Shown here: positions 1 to 8,839 of the stretch, in pieces | Position numbering within the stretch: position 1 is the first letter of the stretch | Layout of the letters: each line of letters opens with the position of its first letter | DNA from: Amycolatopsis sp. DSM 110486 | GTDB lineage: Bacteria > Actinomycetota > Actinomycetes > Mycobacteriales > Pseudonocardiaceae | Direction: 5' to 3' | Assembly (NCBI RefSeq): GCF_019468465.1 | Contig: NZ_CP080519.1 | Location: 124,001 to 188,000 of the forward strand | DNA: 64,000 nucleotides | Made by a program: the position numbers and the translations under genes | The notes under the pieces: generated by a model | What the model was told of the DNA's origin: nothing | Database searches by the model: none | The model's input: the letters and a program-made list of their open reading frames with translations, nothing else

Positions 1-1035
1 GTCGATGAGGACCTTGCCGTCCACTCCCCCGGCAGCCAGCCGCGCGAGGCCGCGGTCGGTGAGCTCGTCGAGCCCGATCACCGAGTCGAGCAGCTCGGCA
101 CCGAGCACACCGGCGGAAAGGATCTCCAACGCCGGCACCAGATCCGCCCCGCACACGTGCGCCACCGTCGACTCGACGGTGATCTCGCGCAGCACCAGGC
201 CGAACAGGTCCACCGCGGGCGCCTGCTTGGGCAGGCCGACGGCGAGGATCCGTCCGCCGTCGGTGACCATCCGCAGCGCGTTCTCGAACTGCCCCGGCGC
301 ACCGCTGGCCTCGATGACCACGTCGGCGCCACGCCCACCGGTCAGCTCCCGCACCGCCTCGACGACGTCGCCCGCCGCGTCCACGGTCCGGGTGGCGCCG
401 AGCCGGGCGGCCCGGTCCAGCTTGTCGCCGGCGAAGTCGACCACGGTGACGTCGGCGTCGTCCAGGTGCCGCAGCCCGGCCAGGACGAAGGAGCCGATGG
501 CACCGGCGCCGATGACCACCACGGTGTCACCAGGCCGGACGCCCGCCCGCCGCGCGGCGTGCAGGCCGACGGCCAGCGGCTGCGCCAGCCCGGCGTGGTC
601 GAGGGGAACCCCCGCCGGGATCGGGCGGAGCATGCCGGCGGGTGCGGCGACGTATTCCGCGAGCCCGCCGGGGGCGTTGAGCCCGAGCGTGTAGTACCGG
701 CGGCACAGGTTGGTGCGGCCCTCACCGCAGCGATCGCACTGTCCACAGGAGACACCGGCGCCGGCGGCGACCAGATCGCCCGCGGCGAACCCCTCGCCGG
801 CGTCCACGACCTCGCCGACGAACTCGTGGCCGATGATCATCGGGCCAAGGTGCCCGCTGCCGGGGTGGCGCCGGGTGAGCGGCACCATCTTCGGGCCGGC
901 CGCCCACTCCGTGGCGTCAGAGCCGCAGATCCCGCTGCGCCGCACGGCGACGAGCACCTCGCCGTCGCGAAGCCGGGGCACCGGCACCTCTTCGATCCGG
1001 ACGTCCTGGCGGCCGTGGTAGACGGCCGCCCTCAT
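1..1035 (-). CDS. Zn-dependent medium-chain alcohol/polyol dehydrogenase (3' end cut by window)
   Basis: The protein starts at the ATG at 1035 and stays open for 345 codons to the window edge, so only the last few residues are missing. It is a zinc medium-chain dehydrogenase of the butanediol/sorbitol dehydrogenase type that should oxidise a secondary alcohol with NAD(P). The catalytic-zinc cysteine lies in GICGSD (about residue 37) and the histidine in GHEF (about 70). A four-Cys structural-zinc lobe (CGQC, then CGEGRTNLC) is at about 98-111, and a Rossmann GAGAIG motif follows. It is the last gene of the leftward operon SDR, M24 protein, two dehydrogenases, only 8 bases after the previous gene. 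Substrate unknown; a polyol or sugar alcohol is inferred from context. Confidence 0.85.
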   Translation of the reverse strand, partial: MRAAVYHGRQDVRIEEVPVPRLRDGEVLVAVRRSGICGSDATEWAAGPKMVPLTRRHPGSGHLGPMIIGHEFVGEVVDAGEGFAAGDLVAAGAGVSCGQCDRCGEGRTNLCRRYYTLGLNAPGGLAEYVAAPAGMLRPIPAGVPLDHAGLAQPLAVGLHAARRAGVRPGDTVVVIGAGAIGSFVLAGLRHLDDADVTVVDFAGDKLDRAARLGATRTVDAAGDVVEAVRELTGGRGADVVIEASGAPGQFENALRMVTDGGRILAVGLPKQAPAVDLFGLVLREITVESTVAHVCGADLVPALEILSAGVLGAELLDSVIGLDELTDRGLARLAAGGVDGKVLID

Positions 1036-1043
1036 GGTCGGGG

Positions 1044-2024
1044 TCACCGCGCGGCCTCGAACTCGAGGTGCACCTTGATGTTCTTCGCCGTGTCGCGCGA
1101 GGCGGTGATCGCCTCCGCGGCCCGCTCCACGGGGAACCGGCCGGTCACCAGGTCGGACAGGTCGAGTCCGGCGCGGGCGAGGAACCGCAGCGTCTCCGGC
1201 CACACCCCCGGTGAACCGATGATGCCGCGGATGCTCAGCTCCTTCGACTGGATGAGACCCAGCGCGGCAGGCGCGCTGCCGCCCACGTCGATGCCGACGT
1301 ACACGACCCGCGCGCCGTGCGCGGCGACCTCCAGCACGTCGGCCATCACCGACGGCCGCCCCGTCGCCTCGATCACCACGGTGCCACCGACGCCGCCGGT
1401 CGCCTCGGCCACCTGCTCCGCGATCGGCCCGGCCGTCGGGTCGAGCACCACCTCGGCGCCGAGCTTGCGCGCCGCTTCCGCGCGCCCGGCCGCCGGCTCG
1501 ACGGTGATGGTGCGCGCGCCCAGCGCCGCGGCACCGGCGGTGACACCGAGACCGATCGGACCGGCGCCGAACACCACCACCGTGTCGCTGGCGTTGACGT
1601 TGCCCGCCTTCATCAGCGCGTGGTATCCGCAGCTGAACGGCTCGACGAGCGCGCCGTCGGTGAACGACAGCGAATCGGGCAGCCGGTGCAGCCACGCGGG
1701 TTTGGCGACGAAGAACTCCGCCGCCGCACCGCTGACCGAGAAGCCGAAGTGGTCGTCGCCGATCACGCACTCGCCCACCACGCGGTCGCCGGGCGCGAAC
1801 TCCGTGACGTCGGCACCGGTCTCGACGATCTGGCCCGCCCACTCGTGCCCCGGGATGATCGGATAGGAGAACGGGATGATGTAACGGCCTTCGAGCAGGT
1901 CGATGTCGGAGTGGCAGATGCCGACCGAGCGGGCCGCGACGAGCACCTCGTCGGCGGCGATCCGCGGCACCTCCAGCTCGTCGACGGACACCGTGTCCGC
2001 CGCGGTGAACCTCAGGGCTTTCAT
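1044..2024 (-). CDS. Zn-type medium-chain dehydrogenase without structural zinc lobe
   Basis: This 326-residue protein is a medium-chain dehydrogenase/reductase. GICHSD (about residue 35) and GHEWAG (about 59) give the catalytic zinc site, and GAGPIG marks the nucleotide-binding fold. Unlike its neighbour it lacks the four-cysteine structural-zinc loop, which matches its short length. The ATG at 2024 is preceded on its strand by an AAGGAGCAAG-type ribosome site. It sits 14 bases after the M24 gene and 8 bases before the next dehydrogenase, so it is co-transcribed with them. A role oxidising an alcohol intermediate is likely; substrate unknown. Confidence 0.85.
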   Translation of the reverse strand: MKALRFTAADTVSVDELEVPRIAADEVLVAARSVGICHSDIDLLEGRYIIPFSYPIIPGHEWAGQIVETGADVTEFAPGDRVVGECVIGDDHFGFSVSGAAAEFFVAKPAWLHRLPDSLSFTDGALVEPFSCGYHALMKAGNVNASDTVVVFGAGPIGLGVTAGAAALGARTITVEPAAGRAEAARKLGAEVVLDPTAGPIAEQVAEATGGVGGTVVIEATGRPSVMADVLEVAAHGARVVYVGIDVGGSAPAALGLIQSKELSIRGIIGSPGVWPETLRFLARAGLDLSDLVTGRFPVERAAEAITASRDTAKNIKVHLEFEAAR

Positions 2025-2038
2025 CGTCTTGCTCCTTC

Positions 2039-3424
2039 TCAGGCGGTGGCTTCGCCGCGGCCGGCCGGCGTGTTGAGGTGCGACTGGGACTCACGCGCGG
2101 TGGAGAGCGCGCCGCTCACGGCGATGTAGCGGGGACCGGCGACCAGCAGGTCCTCGGCCGGGAACTTGGTGATCACCTCGCAGCCCTCGGGGGTCACCAC
2201 GAGCTCCTCCTCGATCCGGGCCGCGCCGATGCCGTCGGCCGAGGGCCAGTACGTCTCGAGCGCGAACACGTTCCCGACCTCCAGCACCTCGGGGTGCTCC
2301 AGCGAGACCAGGCGCGAGAAGATCGGCTTCTCCCAGATGGACAGCCCGACGCCGTGCCCGTACTGCAGGGCGAACGCGGCTTCCTCGTCGGCGAACCCGA
2401 ACTCCTGCGCGGTGGGCCACACCGACACGATGTCCGCCGTCGTGGCGCCCGGGCGCACCAGCGCGATGGCGTGGTCCATGTACTCACGGGCCCGCACGTA
2501 GGCGTCACGCTGCGCGCGGCTGGCCGAACCGACCGCGAACGTGCGGTAGTAGCAGGTGCGGTAGCCCTGGTGGCTGTGCAGGATGTCGAAGAACGCGGGG
2601 TCACCGGGCCGGATCAGCCGGTCGGAGAACACGTGCGGGTGCGGCGAGCAGCGCTCGCCGGAGATCGCGTTGACGCCCTCCACGTACTCCGAACCGAGGT
2701 CGTAGAGCGACTTCGAGACCAGCCCCACGCACTCGTTCTCCCGCACGCCCGGGCGCAGGAACCGGTAGAGGTCGTCGTAGGCCGCGTCGACCATCGAGGC
2801 CGCCTGGGTCAGCAGCGAGATCTCGTCGGCGGTCTTCACGCGCCGGGCCTCCATGAAGACCTGCTGCCCATCGGTGACCGTGATGCCCGCGCGCTGCAGG
2901 GCGGCGAGGATCGGCAGCTCGATCACGTCGACGCCGAGCGGTTCGCCGAGCAGCCCGAACTTCTCCAGCTCGCGCTTGATCTTCGCGGCGACCTCGTCGG
3001 CGATGCCCGCGTCCGGGTGGAACGCGCCGCGCAGCGTGGAGATCCCGGCGCGGGCCCCGGACTCGGCGCGCGGCCGGACCGCGCCGTGGTGCGGCGCGTG
3101 CGGGTCGGCGTCGGCCTCGGCGGTCGTGGTGGCGAGCCACGGGTTGTAGAGCTCGTGGTGCTTGGCCGCGGACCCGAAGTCCCACACGATCGGGTCGGTG
3201 GCGCGGGTCAGCAGGGAGAACCGGATGAGCTTGTCCATGGCCCACGTGCCGATGTGGGTGGCGGACATGTAGCGGATGTTGGCGAAGTCGAACGCGAGGA
3301 CGGCGCCGAGGCTCGACTTGTCCAGCTGCTCGCGCAGTCGCTGCAGGCGTTGCGTGCGCAGGCGTTCGTGGTCGATCCTGGTCTCCCAGTCGACGGCGTT
3401 GGGCCCGAACGTGGCGATCGGCAT
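2039..3424 (-). CDS. M24 (aminopeptidase P/creatinase-fold) protein with incomplete metal site
   Basis: A 461-residue pita-bread-fold protein: an N-terminal creatinase-type domain (about 20-190) and an M24 domain (about 195-425). The layout resembles Xaa-Pro peptidases and also the DMSP lyase DddP. I chose the ATG at 3424 because the product begins MPIATF with an AAGGAAAA site just upstream; the longer open frame upstream is only the shadow of the SDR gene. Ligands Asp280, His357 (GHGVG), Glu390 and Glu406 are present, but the second aspartate, expected 11-12 residues after Asp280, is Cys291/Tyr292. Members lacking metal ligands (creatinase) can act as non-peptidase C-N or C-S cleaving enzymes. 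Its place in a dehydrogenase/ABC-importer regulon suggests a small-molecule substrate. Confidence 0.8.
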   Translation of the reverse strand: MPIATFGPNAVDWETRIDHERLRTQRLQRLREQLDKSSLGAVLAFDFANIRYMSATHIGTWAMDKLIRFSLLTRATDPIVWDFGSAAKHHELYNPWLATTTAEADADPHAPHHGAVRPRAESGARAGISTLRGAFHPDAGIADEVAAKIKRELEKFGLLGEPLGVDVIELPILAALQRAGITVTDGQQVFMEARRVKTADEISLLTQAASMVDAAYDDLYRFLRPGVRENECVGLVSKSLYDLGSEYVEGVNAISGERCSPHPHVFSDRLIRPGDPAFFDILHSHQGYRTCYYRTFAVGSASRAQRDAYVRAREYMDHAIALVRPGATTADIVSVWPTAQEFGFADEEAAFALQYGHGVGLSIWEKPIFSRLVSLEHPEVLEVGNVFALETYWPSADGIGAARIEEELVVTPEGCEVITKFPAEDLLVAGPRYIAVSGALSTARESQSHLNTPAGRGEATA

Positions 3425-3483
3425 GAGTTTTCCTTTCCCCCGCGGCGGTGGACCGCCGGGAACGTGTGACGAGCGGGACGGCC

Positions 3484-4263
3484 TCAGACGAGGACCATCC
3501 CGCCCTCGATCGGGATCACCTGCCCGGTGATGTAGTCGGAGTCGGGGCCGGCGAGGAACACGGCCGTGGGCACGAGGTCCTCGGGTTCGGCCGGGCGGCC
3601 GAGGATGATGTCGCCGGCCATCGCGGCGAACCCGGCGTCGCCCTCCCCCATGCGCTCGAGGTCGCGGTCGAGCTTGTCCCACAACGGGGTCCGCACCACG
3701 CCGGGCGCGAAGGCGTTGACGGTGATGCCGTGGCCGGCAAGCGCGCGGGCGCCGGACTGCGTCAGCGAGATCACCGCGGCCTTGCTCGCGCAGTAGGGCG
3801 CGAAGTTCGGGAAGCCCTGGCGGCCGGCGATCGAGGCCGTGTTCACGATCTTGCCGCCACCGCCCTGCCGGATGAACTGGCGGGCGGCCTCCTGGCTGCC
3901 GAGCACGACCCCGAACGCGTTGACGCGGAAGATCCGCTCCCACACGGCTTCGGTGATGTCGAGAAACTTCTCCGGCTCGTTGAACCCCGCGTTGTTGAAG
4001 TACGCGTCGACCCGGCCGAACTCGCTCACGGCGAGGTCGATCGCCGCGCGGACGTCTTCGCGGTCGACGACGTCGACACGCCGGTGCACCGCCCGCCCGC
4101 CACTGTCGCGAATGGACTGCGCCACCGCGGCGGCTTCGGGTTCGTCGCGGTCGGTGACGACCAGCGCCGCGCCCTCGGCCGCCATCCCGCGGGCGAGAGC
4201 GGCTCCGATCCCCCGGCCCGCGCCGGTCACCACCACGGTCCTGTCGGTCAGCCGAGCCGGCAT
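3484..4263 (-). CDS. SDR family NAD(P)-dependent oxidoreductase
   Basis: Classical short-chain dehydrogenase of 259 residues. It has the GAGRGIG cofactor loop near residue 12, NNAG near 90, catalytic Ser in NTASIAG, and YCASK (Tyr-x-x-x-Lys). Start ATG 4263 has GAGAGGAG about 6 bases upstream. It resembles meso-butanediol/sorbitol-type dehydrogenases. First gene of a leftward operon running through the M24 protein and two Zn dehydrogenases, and divergent from the XRE-cupin regulator at 4434, which probably controls it through the AGTGAACA element at 4388. Confidence 0.9.
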   Translation of the reverse strand: MPARLTDRTVVVTGAGRGIGAALARGMAAEGAALVVTDRDEPEAAAVAQSIRDSGGRAVHRRVDVVDREDVRAAIDLAVSEFGRVDAYFNNAGFNEPEKFLDITEAVWERIFRVNAFGVVLGSQEAARQFIRQGGGGKIVNTASIAGRQGFPNFAPYCASKAAVISLTQSGARALAGHGITVNAFAPGVVRTPLWDKLDRDLERMGEGDAGFAAMAGDIILGRPAEPEDLVPTAVFLAGPDSDYITGQVIPIEGGMVLV

Positions 4264-4387
4264 GGCCACGCTCCTCTCGTCGAGACGCTCGGCGTTCGCT
4301 CCCGCTGAACGAAACGCCGCCGATCCGGGATGTTGCGCAGGTCGCACCCGCGCGTGTGTACAGCCACAACGCACGAACGTATGATCG

Positions 4388-4398
4388 AGTGAACAGTC
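4388..4398 (+). promoter_or_regulatory. Candidate XRE-cupin operator (AGTGAACAGTC)
   Basis: AGTGAACA occurs here in the divergent gap between the SDR operon and the XRE-cupin gene. The 10-mer GTGAACAGTC inside it recurs inverted at 12422-12431. The same octamer is found at 12326 and 13742, always in promoter gaps of this regulon. Operator function is inferred. Confidence 0.5.
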
Positions 4399-4433
4399 GG
4401 CGATGGCGCCGCGAACGGAACGGGAGCGGCACC

Positions 4434-5132
4434 GTGGACGACCGGATCGGCCCTGCCCTGCGCGAAGCGCGGATCAGGCAGAAGCGCACCCTGCGCGGCG
4501 TGGCGCTGGCCACGGGGCTCTCGGCGAGCCTGCTGTCGCAGGTCGAGACCGGCAAGTCGCAACCGTCCGTGAGCACGCTCTACACGCTGGTCAGCCACCT
4601 GGGCCTGTCGCTGGACGAAGTGCTCGGCCTCGAGGTCACCGGCCGCCGCACGAAGGCCGAGCCCGGTAGCCGCCCGGTCGTCCTCGAGCCCGACGAGGCT
4701 GCCACCACCATCCAGCGCGCGGCCGACAACCCGGTGCTGGACATGGACAACGGCGTGCGCTGGGAACGCCTCGCGATCGACGGCTCGCGGTCGGTGGAAC
4801 CGCTGCTGGTGGCCTACGAGCCCGGCGCGAGCAGCTCCGTCGACGGCGGGCTGATGCGCCACCCGGGCAGGGAGCACGCCTACCTCCTCGACGGCGAGCT
4901 CACGCTGCGATTCGAGTCCGACGAGCACGTGCTGCGCGCCGGCGACTCGTTCTCCTTCCACTCCGAGCGCCCGCACCTCTACGTCAACCACACCGACGCG
5001 CCCGCGCGGGGGCTGTGGTTCGTCGTCGGCCGCACCGGCTCCGGCCGGCCGCGCGACTGGCTCGCCGAGCCGCCGGCCGAACTGATCGAGCTGCTCGGCC
5101 ACCCGCTCCCCGCGACGAGCGACGAGCGCTGA
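4434..5132 (+). CDS. XRE-family regulator with C-terminal cupin sensor
   Basis: A 232-residue regulator: helix-turn-helix at about 7-62 (LSASLLSQVETGKSQPS) and a cupin domain at about 125-215 with histidines in the RHPGREH and PHLYVN regions. I prefer the GTG at 4434, preceded by CGGGAG at about 8 bases; the frame is open further upstream to a GTG at 4356 without a good ribosome site. XRE-cupin proteins usually sense a small metabolite and repress a neighbouring catabolic operon. It is divergent from the SDR-M24-dehydrogenase operon and has a paralogue at 13780 sharing the same candidate operator. Confidence 0.9.
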   Translation: MDDRIGPALREARIRQKRTLRGVALATGLSASLLSQVETGKSQPSVSTLYTLVSHLGLSLDEVLGLEVTGRRTKAEPGSRPVVLEPDEAATTIQRAADNPVLDMDNGVRWERLAIDGSRSVEPLLVAYEPGASSSVDGGLMRHPGREHAYLLDGELTLRFESDEHVLRAGDSFSFHSERPHLYVNHTDAPARGLWFVVGRTGSGRPRDWLAEPPAELIELLGHPLPATSDER

Positions 5133-5176
5133 CCGAGCGCCCGAAGCGCGTGTCCTGCGCATTGCGTCCACTGTGG

Positions 5177-6271
5177 TCATTCCGCTGTGCTTGCTTCGGT
5201 CGTGGCGGGCGGGATGATCCGCTCCGCGCGCAAGGTCTCGAAGAGCCGGGCGAAGGAGTCCAGCGTGCTGGTGTAGCCCGTGAACCCGGCCTTGCGGCTC
5301 TTGCTCATGTCGGTGAGGCACTCGATGGGCCGGCCGAGGTCGCTGTCGGTGTGCCACCACGAGGCGACGCGGGTGAGGTCCGCTTCGCGCAGCCCGTGGC
5401 GCTCGGCGATCCGGCGCCAGACTCCGGCGGCGTCGGCCATCTGCTCCTCCAGCGGCGCGGGTTTGCCGTCGAACCCGGCCGGGGTGACGCCGAGCAGCTT
5501 CGCGAGGCGCGGCCACATCCAGCGCCAGCGGAACACGTCGCCGTTGGCGATGTTGAACGCCTCGTCGCGCCCGTTCTCGTCGGTGGCCGCCCACACCATC
5601 TGGTCGGCCAGCAGCCCGGCGTCGGTCATGTCGGTGACGCCGTTCCACTGGACCTCCGAGCCGGGGAAGCGGAACGCCCGCCCGGTCTCGCGGCAGACGG
5701 CCGCGTAGACCGCCAGCGTCATCCCCATGTTCATGGCGTTGCCGACGGCGTGGCCGATGACGGTGTGCGCCCGGTGCACGCTCCAGGTGAAGCCGTGGCG
5801 CTCGGCGGCCGCGAAGAGCTCGTCCTCTTGCGCGTAGTAGAAGTTCGGCACGTCGAGCCGCGCCTCGTCCTCGTGGAACGGCGTGTCGGGAGTGACCCCG
5901 GCGGCGTAGGCCTCGAACGGCCCGAGGTAGTGCTTCAGCCCGGTCATCAGGGCGACGTGGCGCACGGCGCCGCCCGCGGTGGCCGCCGCGAGCACGTTGC
6001 GCACGATGCCGGCGTTGACGTCGATGTTCTCCGCTTCGGTCGGCTGGCGCGACCACGCGGTGAGGAAGACGTGCGTCGGTTTCGTGTCCGCGAGCGCGGC
6101 GCTCAGCGCGGCCGCGTCCTCCAGGTCGGCGCGGACAGAGCGGACTCCGGCGATGCCGCATTCGCTGCGGCGGGACACCCCGGTCACCGCCCAGCCGCGT
6201 TCGACCAGCCGGGTGGCCACCGCGGCCCCGGCGATGCCGGTGACCCCGACGACGAGTGCTGTTTCGGTCAC
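5177..6271 (-). CDS. PRISE-type (progesterone 5-beta-reductase/iridoid-synthase-like) SDR
   Basis: An extended SDR of 364 residues starting at GTG 6271 with an AGAGGAGA ribosome site. The N terminus carries the cofactor loop GVTGIAG. TGLKHY near 111-115 supplies the catalytic lysine, and NFYYAQED near 143-150 is the hallmark PRISE motif with the catalytic tyrosine; together they identify a 1,4-enone reductase family best known from plants and present in bacteria. Last gene of the leftward ABC-importer operon (44 bases after the transporter). It may reduce an enone intermediate, but substrate is unknown and the plant names should not be carried over. Confidence 0.85.
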   Translation of the reverse strand: MTETALVVGVTGIAGAAVATRLVERGWAVTGVSRRSECGIAGVRSVRADLEDAAALSAALADTKPTHVFLTAWSRQPTEAENIDVNAGIVRNVLAAATAGGAVRHVALMTGLKHYLGPFEAYAAGVTPDTPFHEDEARLDVPNFYYAQEDELFAAAERHGFTWSVHRAHTVIGHAVGNAMNMGMTLAVYAAVCRETGRAFRFPGSEVQWNGVTDMTDAGLLADQMVWAATDENGRDEAFNIANGDVFRWRWMWPRLAKLLGVTPAGFDGKPAPLEEQMADAAGVWRRIAERHGLREADLTRVASWWHTDSDLGRPIECLTDMSKSRKAGFTGYTSTLDSFARLFETLRAERIIPPATTEASTAE

Positions 6272-6315
6272 TGTCTCCTCTTTCTGCTGGGATCTGGGCC
6301 CGGGTTCGGCAAAGC

Positions 6316-8829
6316 TCAGACCAGGGCCGGGGTCCGGCGGCGCACCCGGGTGTAGATCGCCGCCGCGACGAGGATCAGGATCCCCTGGAAGAAGTACTGC
6401 CAGCTCTGGCTCAGGTTCAGGAAGGTCGTCGCGTTGAGCACTTCCTGGATCAGCGCGGCGCCCAGCAGGGTCCCGATGAACGACCCGCGCCCGCCGGCGA
6501 GGCTCGCGCCGCCCAGCACGACCGCGGTGATGCTGGAGAGCGTGTAGCTCACGCCCTGGGTCGGGTCGCCGACGCCGATCTGGGCCATCAGCAGCAGCGC
6601 GCCGAAGAAGGTCAGGACGGCGCAGCCGAGGTAGGCCAGCACGTGGACCCGGTTCACCTTCACGCCCAGGCGCCGCGCGGACCCCTCGTTCGACCCGGCC
6701 GCACGCAGGCCGCGGCCCCACGCGGTGAACCGCAGTGCGAACTCCAGCCCGACGGCGACCACCACCGCCACGAGGAACGCGATCGGCACGAACCCGACCG
6801 TCGCGGTGATCGCGTCGGTGACCGACGTGCTGATGAACCCGCCCTGGAACGGCCGCAGCAGCAGAGAGACGCCCTGCAGTCCGATGTAGAGGGTAAGGGT
6901 CGCGGCCACCGCCGTGAACCCGCCGAAGCGGATCAGCACCCCGTTGAGCACCCCGGACCCGACGGCCACCACGAGCATGATTACGAACGCGAGCGCCACG
7001 AGCAGCGGCGAGCGGCCGTCGGTGACGAAGAATGACGCGATCACCACCAGGAGTCCCGCGAGTGGACCGACCGACAGGTCGATCCCGCCGGTCATGATCA
7101 CGATCGTCTGGCCAAGGCTGATGAACGCGAGCGCCGTGAGCAGCGTCAGCAGGGAGGTGAGGTTGAACGGCGCGAGGAACCGCACATTGTGGGCGAAGGT
7201 GTAGCCGCCGAGCGCGAGGATGACCAGCGCGAGCACCAGGCTCGGCGCGTAGTCGCCCTTGGCCAGGTCGCGCAGGCGCTCGGCCAGCGGGGGGCGCCCG
7301 GTCGAGGGAACCGGCTTGGCCGGCACGGCCTTCTTCGCCGACGGCGCGTCGCCGCGCAGCGTGGTGGCGTTGACGACCGAGCCGGTGATCTTCTCCTCGG
7401 TGACGTCCTCGCCGGTGAGCTCGGCGACGACGTGGCCACGCGAGAACACCACGACCCGGTCGCAGAGTCCTTCCAGCTCCTTGGCGTCGGACGACACCAC
7501 GACCACCGGCACCCCGGACGCGGCCACGTCGCGCATGATCGTGTAGATCTCCGACCGGGCGCCGACGTCGACGCCCTGGGTCGGCTCGTCGGCCAGCAGC
7601 AGCCGCGGCGCGGCGAGCAGGGCGCGCGCCATCACCACCTTCTGCTGGTTGCCGCCGGAGAGCGCCATCACGTTCGTCTCGCGCGAAGCGGTCTTGACCG
7701 AGAGCTTGGCCAGCTCGGCGTCCACAGTGGATCGTTCACGTTCGCCGGAGACCACTCCCCCGCCTGCGAACGAGGGCAACGCGCTGACCGCGGCGTTCTC
7801 CCGCACCGACATCGCCGGCAGCAGGCTTTCCCGGTGGCGGTCGGCCGGCATGTACGCGGTCGAACGGACGAGGGCCCGGCCCCGCAGCGGCACACCGTCG
7901 AGCACGATCCGTCCGGTCGACGGACGAAGTCCCGCCAGTGCGCGCAGGAACTCGCTCTGGCCGTTGCCGACAATGCCGGCCAGCCCGACGATCTCCCCGT
8001 GGTGCGCGACGAGCCGCGCGTCGTGGAAGCCCTCGCCGGACAGGCCTTCGACCTCCAGCGCGACCTTCGCGCCGGCCGGGTCCGAGTACTTCTCCGGGAA
8101 CGCCGACGCGAGCTCACGCCCGACGATCAACCGCAGCATCTCGTCGTCGGTGAGGTCGGCGACGGCCGAGTGCCCGCGCGCCCGGCCGTCGCGCAGCACC
8201 GTGACCTCGTCGGCGATCTCGCGCACCTCGGCGAGGCGATGCGTGATGTAGACGACCGCCGTGCCGCGGGCCGTGGCCTGGCGCACCTGGTCGAACAGGA
8301 TCTCGGTCTGCTGGGCACCCAGCGGCGCGGTCGGCTCGTCGAGGATCAGCACCTTCGGCTCCAGCGCGATGGCCTTCGCCAGCTCCAGCAGCTGCTTCTG
8401 CGCGACGCCGAGGTCGGCCACCCGGTCCTGCAGCCGCAGGTCCGAACCGACCCGGCGCAGCAGTTCCACCATCCACACGCGCGGGGTGCCGGCCGGCATC
8501 CGCTCGGCGGGCACGGCGAGGCGGATGTTCTCCGCGACCGTCATGTCCGCCAGCACGGCGGGATGCTGGTGCACGATCGCGATGCCGAGCCGGCTCGCCC
8601 GGTCGGTGGTCAGGGCCGCGATCGGCTCGCCGGCCACCGTGATCGTGCCCTCGTCGGGCCGGGTGGAGCCCGACGCGACGCCCATCAGCGTGGACTTGCC
8701 CGCGCCGTTCTCACCCAGCAGCGCGTGCACCCGGCCGCCGAAGACATCGAGCGATACCTCCGACAGCGCCCGCACGGGCCCGTAGCTCTTCGACACCCCG
8801 GAGAGGCTCAGAGCCGCAACTTCGGTCAT
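6316..8829 (-). CDS. Fused sugar ABC transporter: tandem ATPase plus permease
   Basis: An 837-residue fusion of a ribose-type double ATPase (RbsA-like, about 1-490) to a permease (RbsC-like, about 520-837). The first ATPase has Walker A GENGAGKST near residue 38 and LDEPTAPL; the second has the divergent P-loop typical of this family (GIVGNGQSE), signature LSGGNQQ and DEPTQGVD. The permease holds about 8-10 hydrophobic segments and GQTIVIMTGGIDLSVG, the family signature. In most bacteria these are separate polypeptides. Start ATG 8829 has TAGGAG upstream. It follows the binding-protein gene by 10 bases, and a second permease is encoded at 9962. Probable importer of a sugar or polyol. Confidence 0.92.
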   Translation of the reverse strand: MTEVAALSLSGVSKSYGPVRALSEVSLDVFGGRVHALLGENGAGKSTLMGVASGSTRPDEGTITVAGEPIAALTTDRASRLGIAIVHQHPAVLADMTVAENIRLAVPAERMPAGTPRVWMVELLRRVGSDLRLQDRVADLGVAQKQLLELAKAIALEPKVLILDEPTAPLGAQQTEILFDQVRQATARGTAVVYITHRLAEVREIADEVTVLRDGRARGHSAVADLTDDEMLRLIVGRELASAFPEKYSDPAGAKVALEVEGLSGEGFHDARLVAHHGEIVGLAGIVGNGQSEFLRALAGLRPSTGRIVLDGVPLRGRALVRSTAYMPADRHRESLLPAMSVRENAAVSALPSFAGGGVVSGERERSTVDAELAKLSVKTASRETNVMALSGGNQQKVVMARALLAAPRLLLADEPTQGVDVGARSEIYTIMRDVAASGVPVVVVSSDAKELEGLCDRVVVFSRGHVVAELTGEDVTEEKITGSVVNATTLRGDAPSAKKAVPAKPVPSTGRPPLAERLRDLAKGDYAPSLVLALVILALGGYTFAHNVRFLAPFNLTSLLTLLTALAFISLGQTIVIMTGGIDLSVGPLAGLLVVIASFFVTDGRSPLLVALAFVIMLVVAVGSGVLNGVLIRFGGFTAVAATLTLYIGLQGVSLLLRPFQGGFISTSVTDAITATVGFVPIAFLVAVVVAVGLEFALRFTAWGRGLRAAGSNEGSARRLGVKVNRVHVLAYLGCAVLTFFGALLLMAQIGVGDPTQGVSYTLSSITAVVLGGASLAGGRGSFIGTLLGAALIQEVLNATTFLNLSQSWQYFFQGILILVAAAIYTRVRRRTPALV

Positions 8830-8839
8830 GGTCGGTCTC

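Noticed and set aside
157..1866. Long plus-strand open frames opposite the dehydrogenase genes (and similar mirrors across the window)
   Set aside because: Arg/Ala/Pro/Gly-rich translations without motifs, caused by high GC third positions of the real minus-strand genes.
2039..4576. 845-codon open frame on the minus strand suggesting a giant fusion protein
   Set aside because: Only the last 461 codons encode an M24 protein with its own ATG and ribosome site. The upstream part is Arg-rich nonsense antisense to a regulator and out of frame with the SDR gene.
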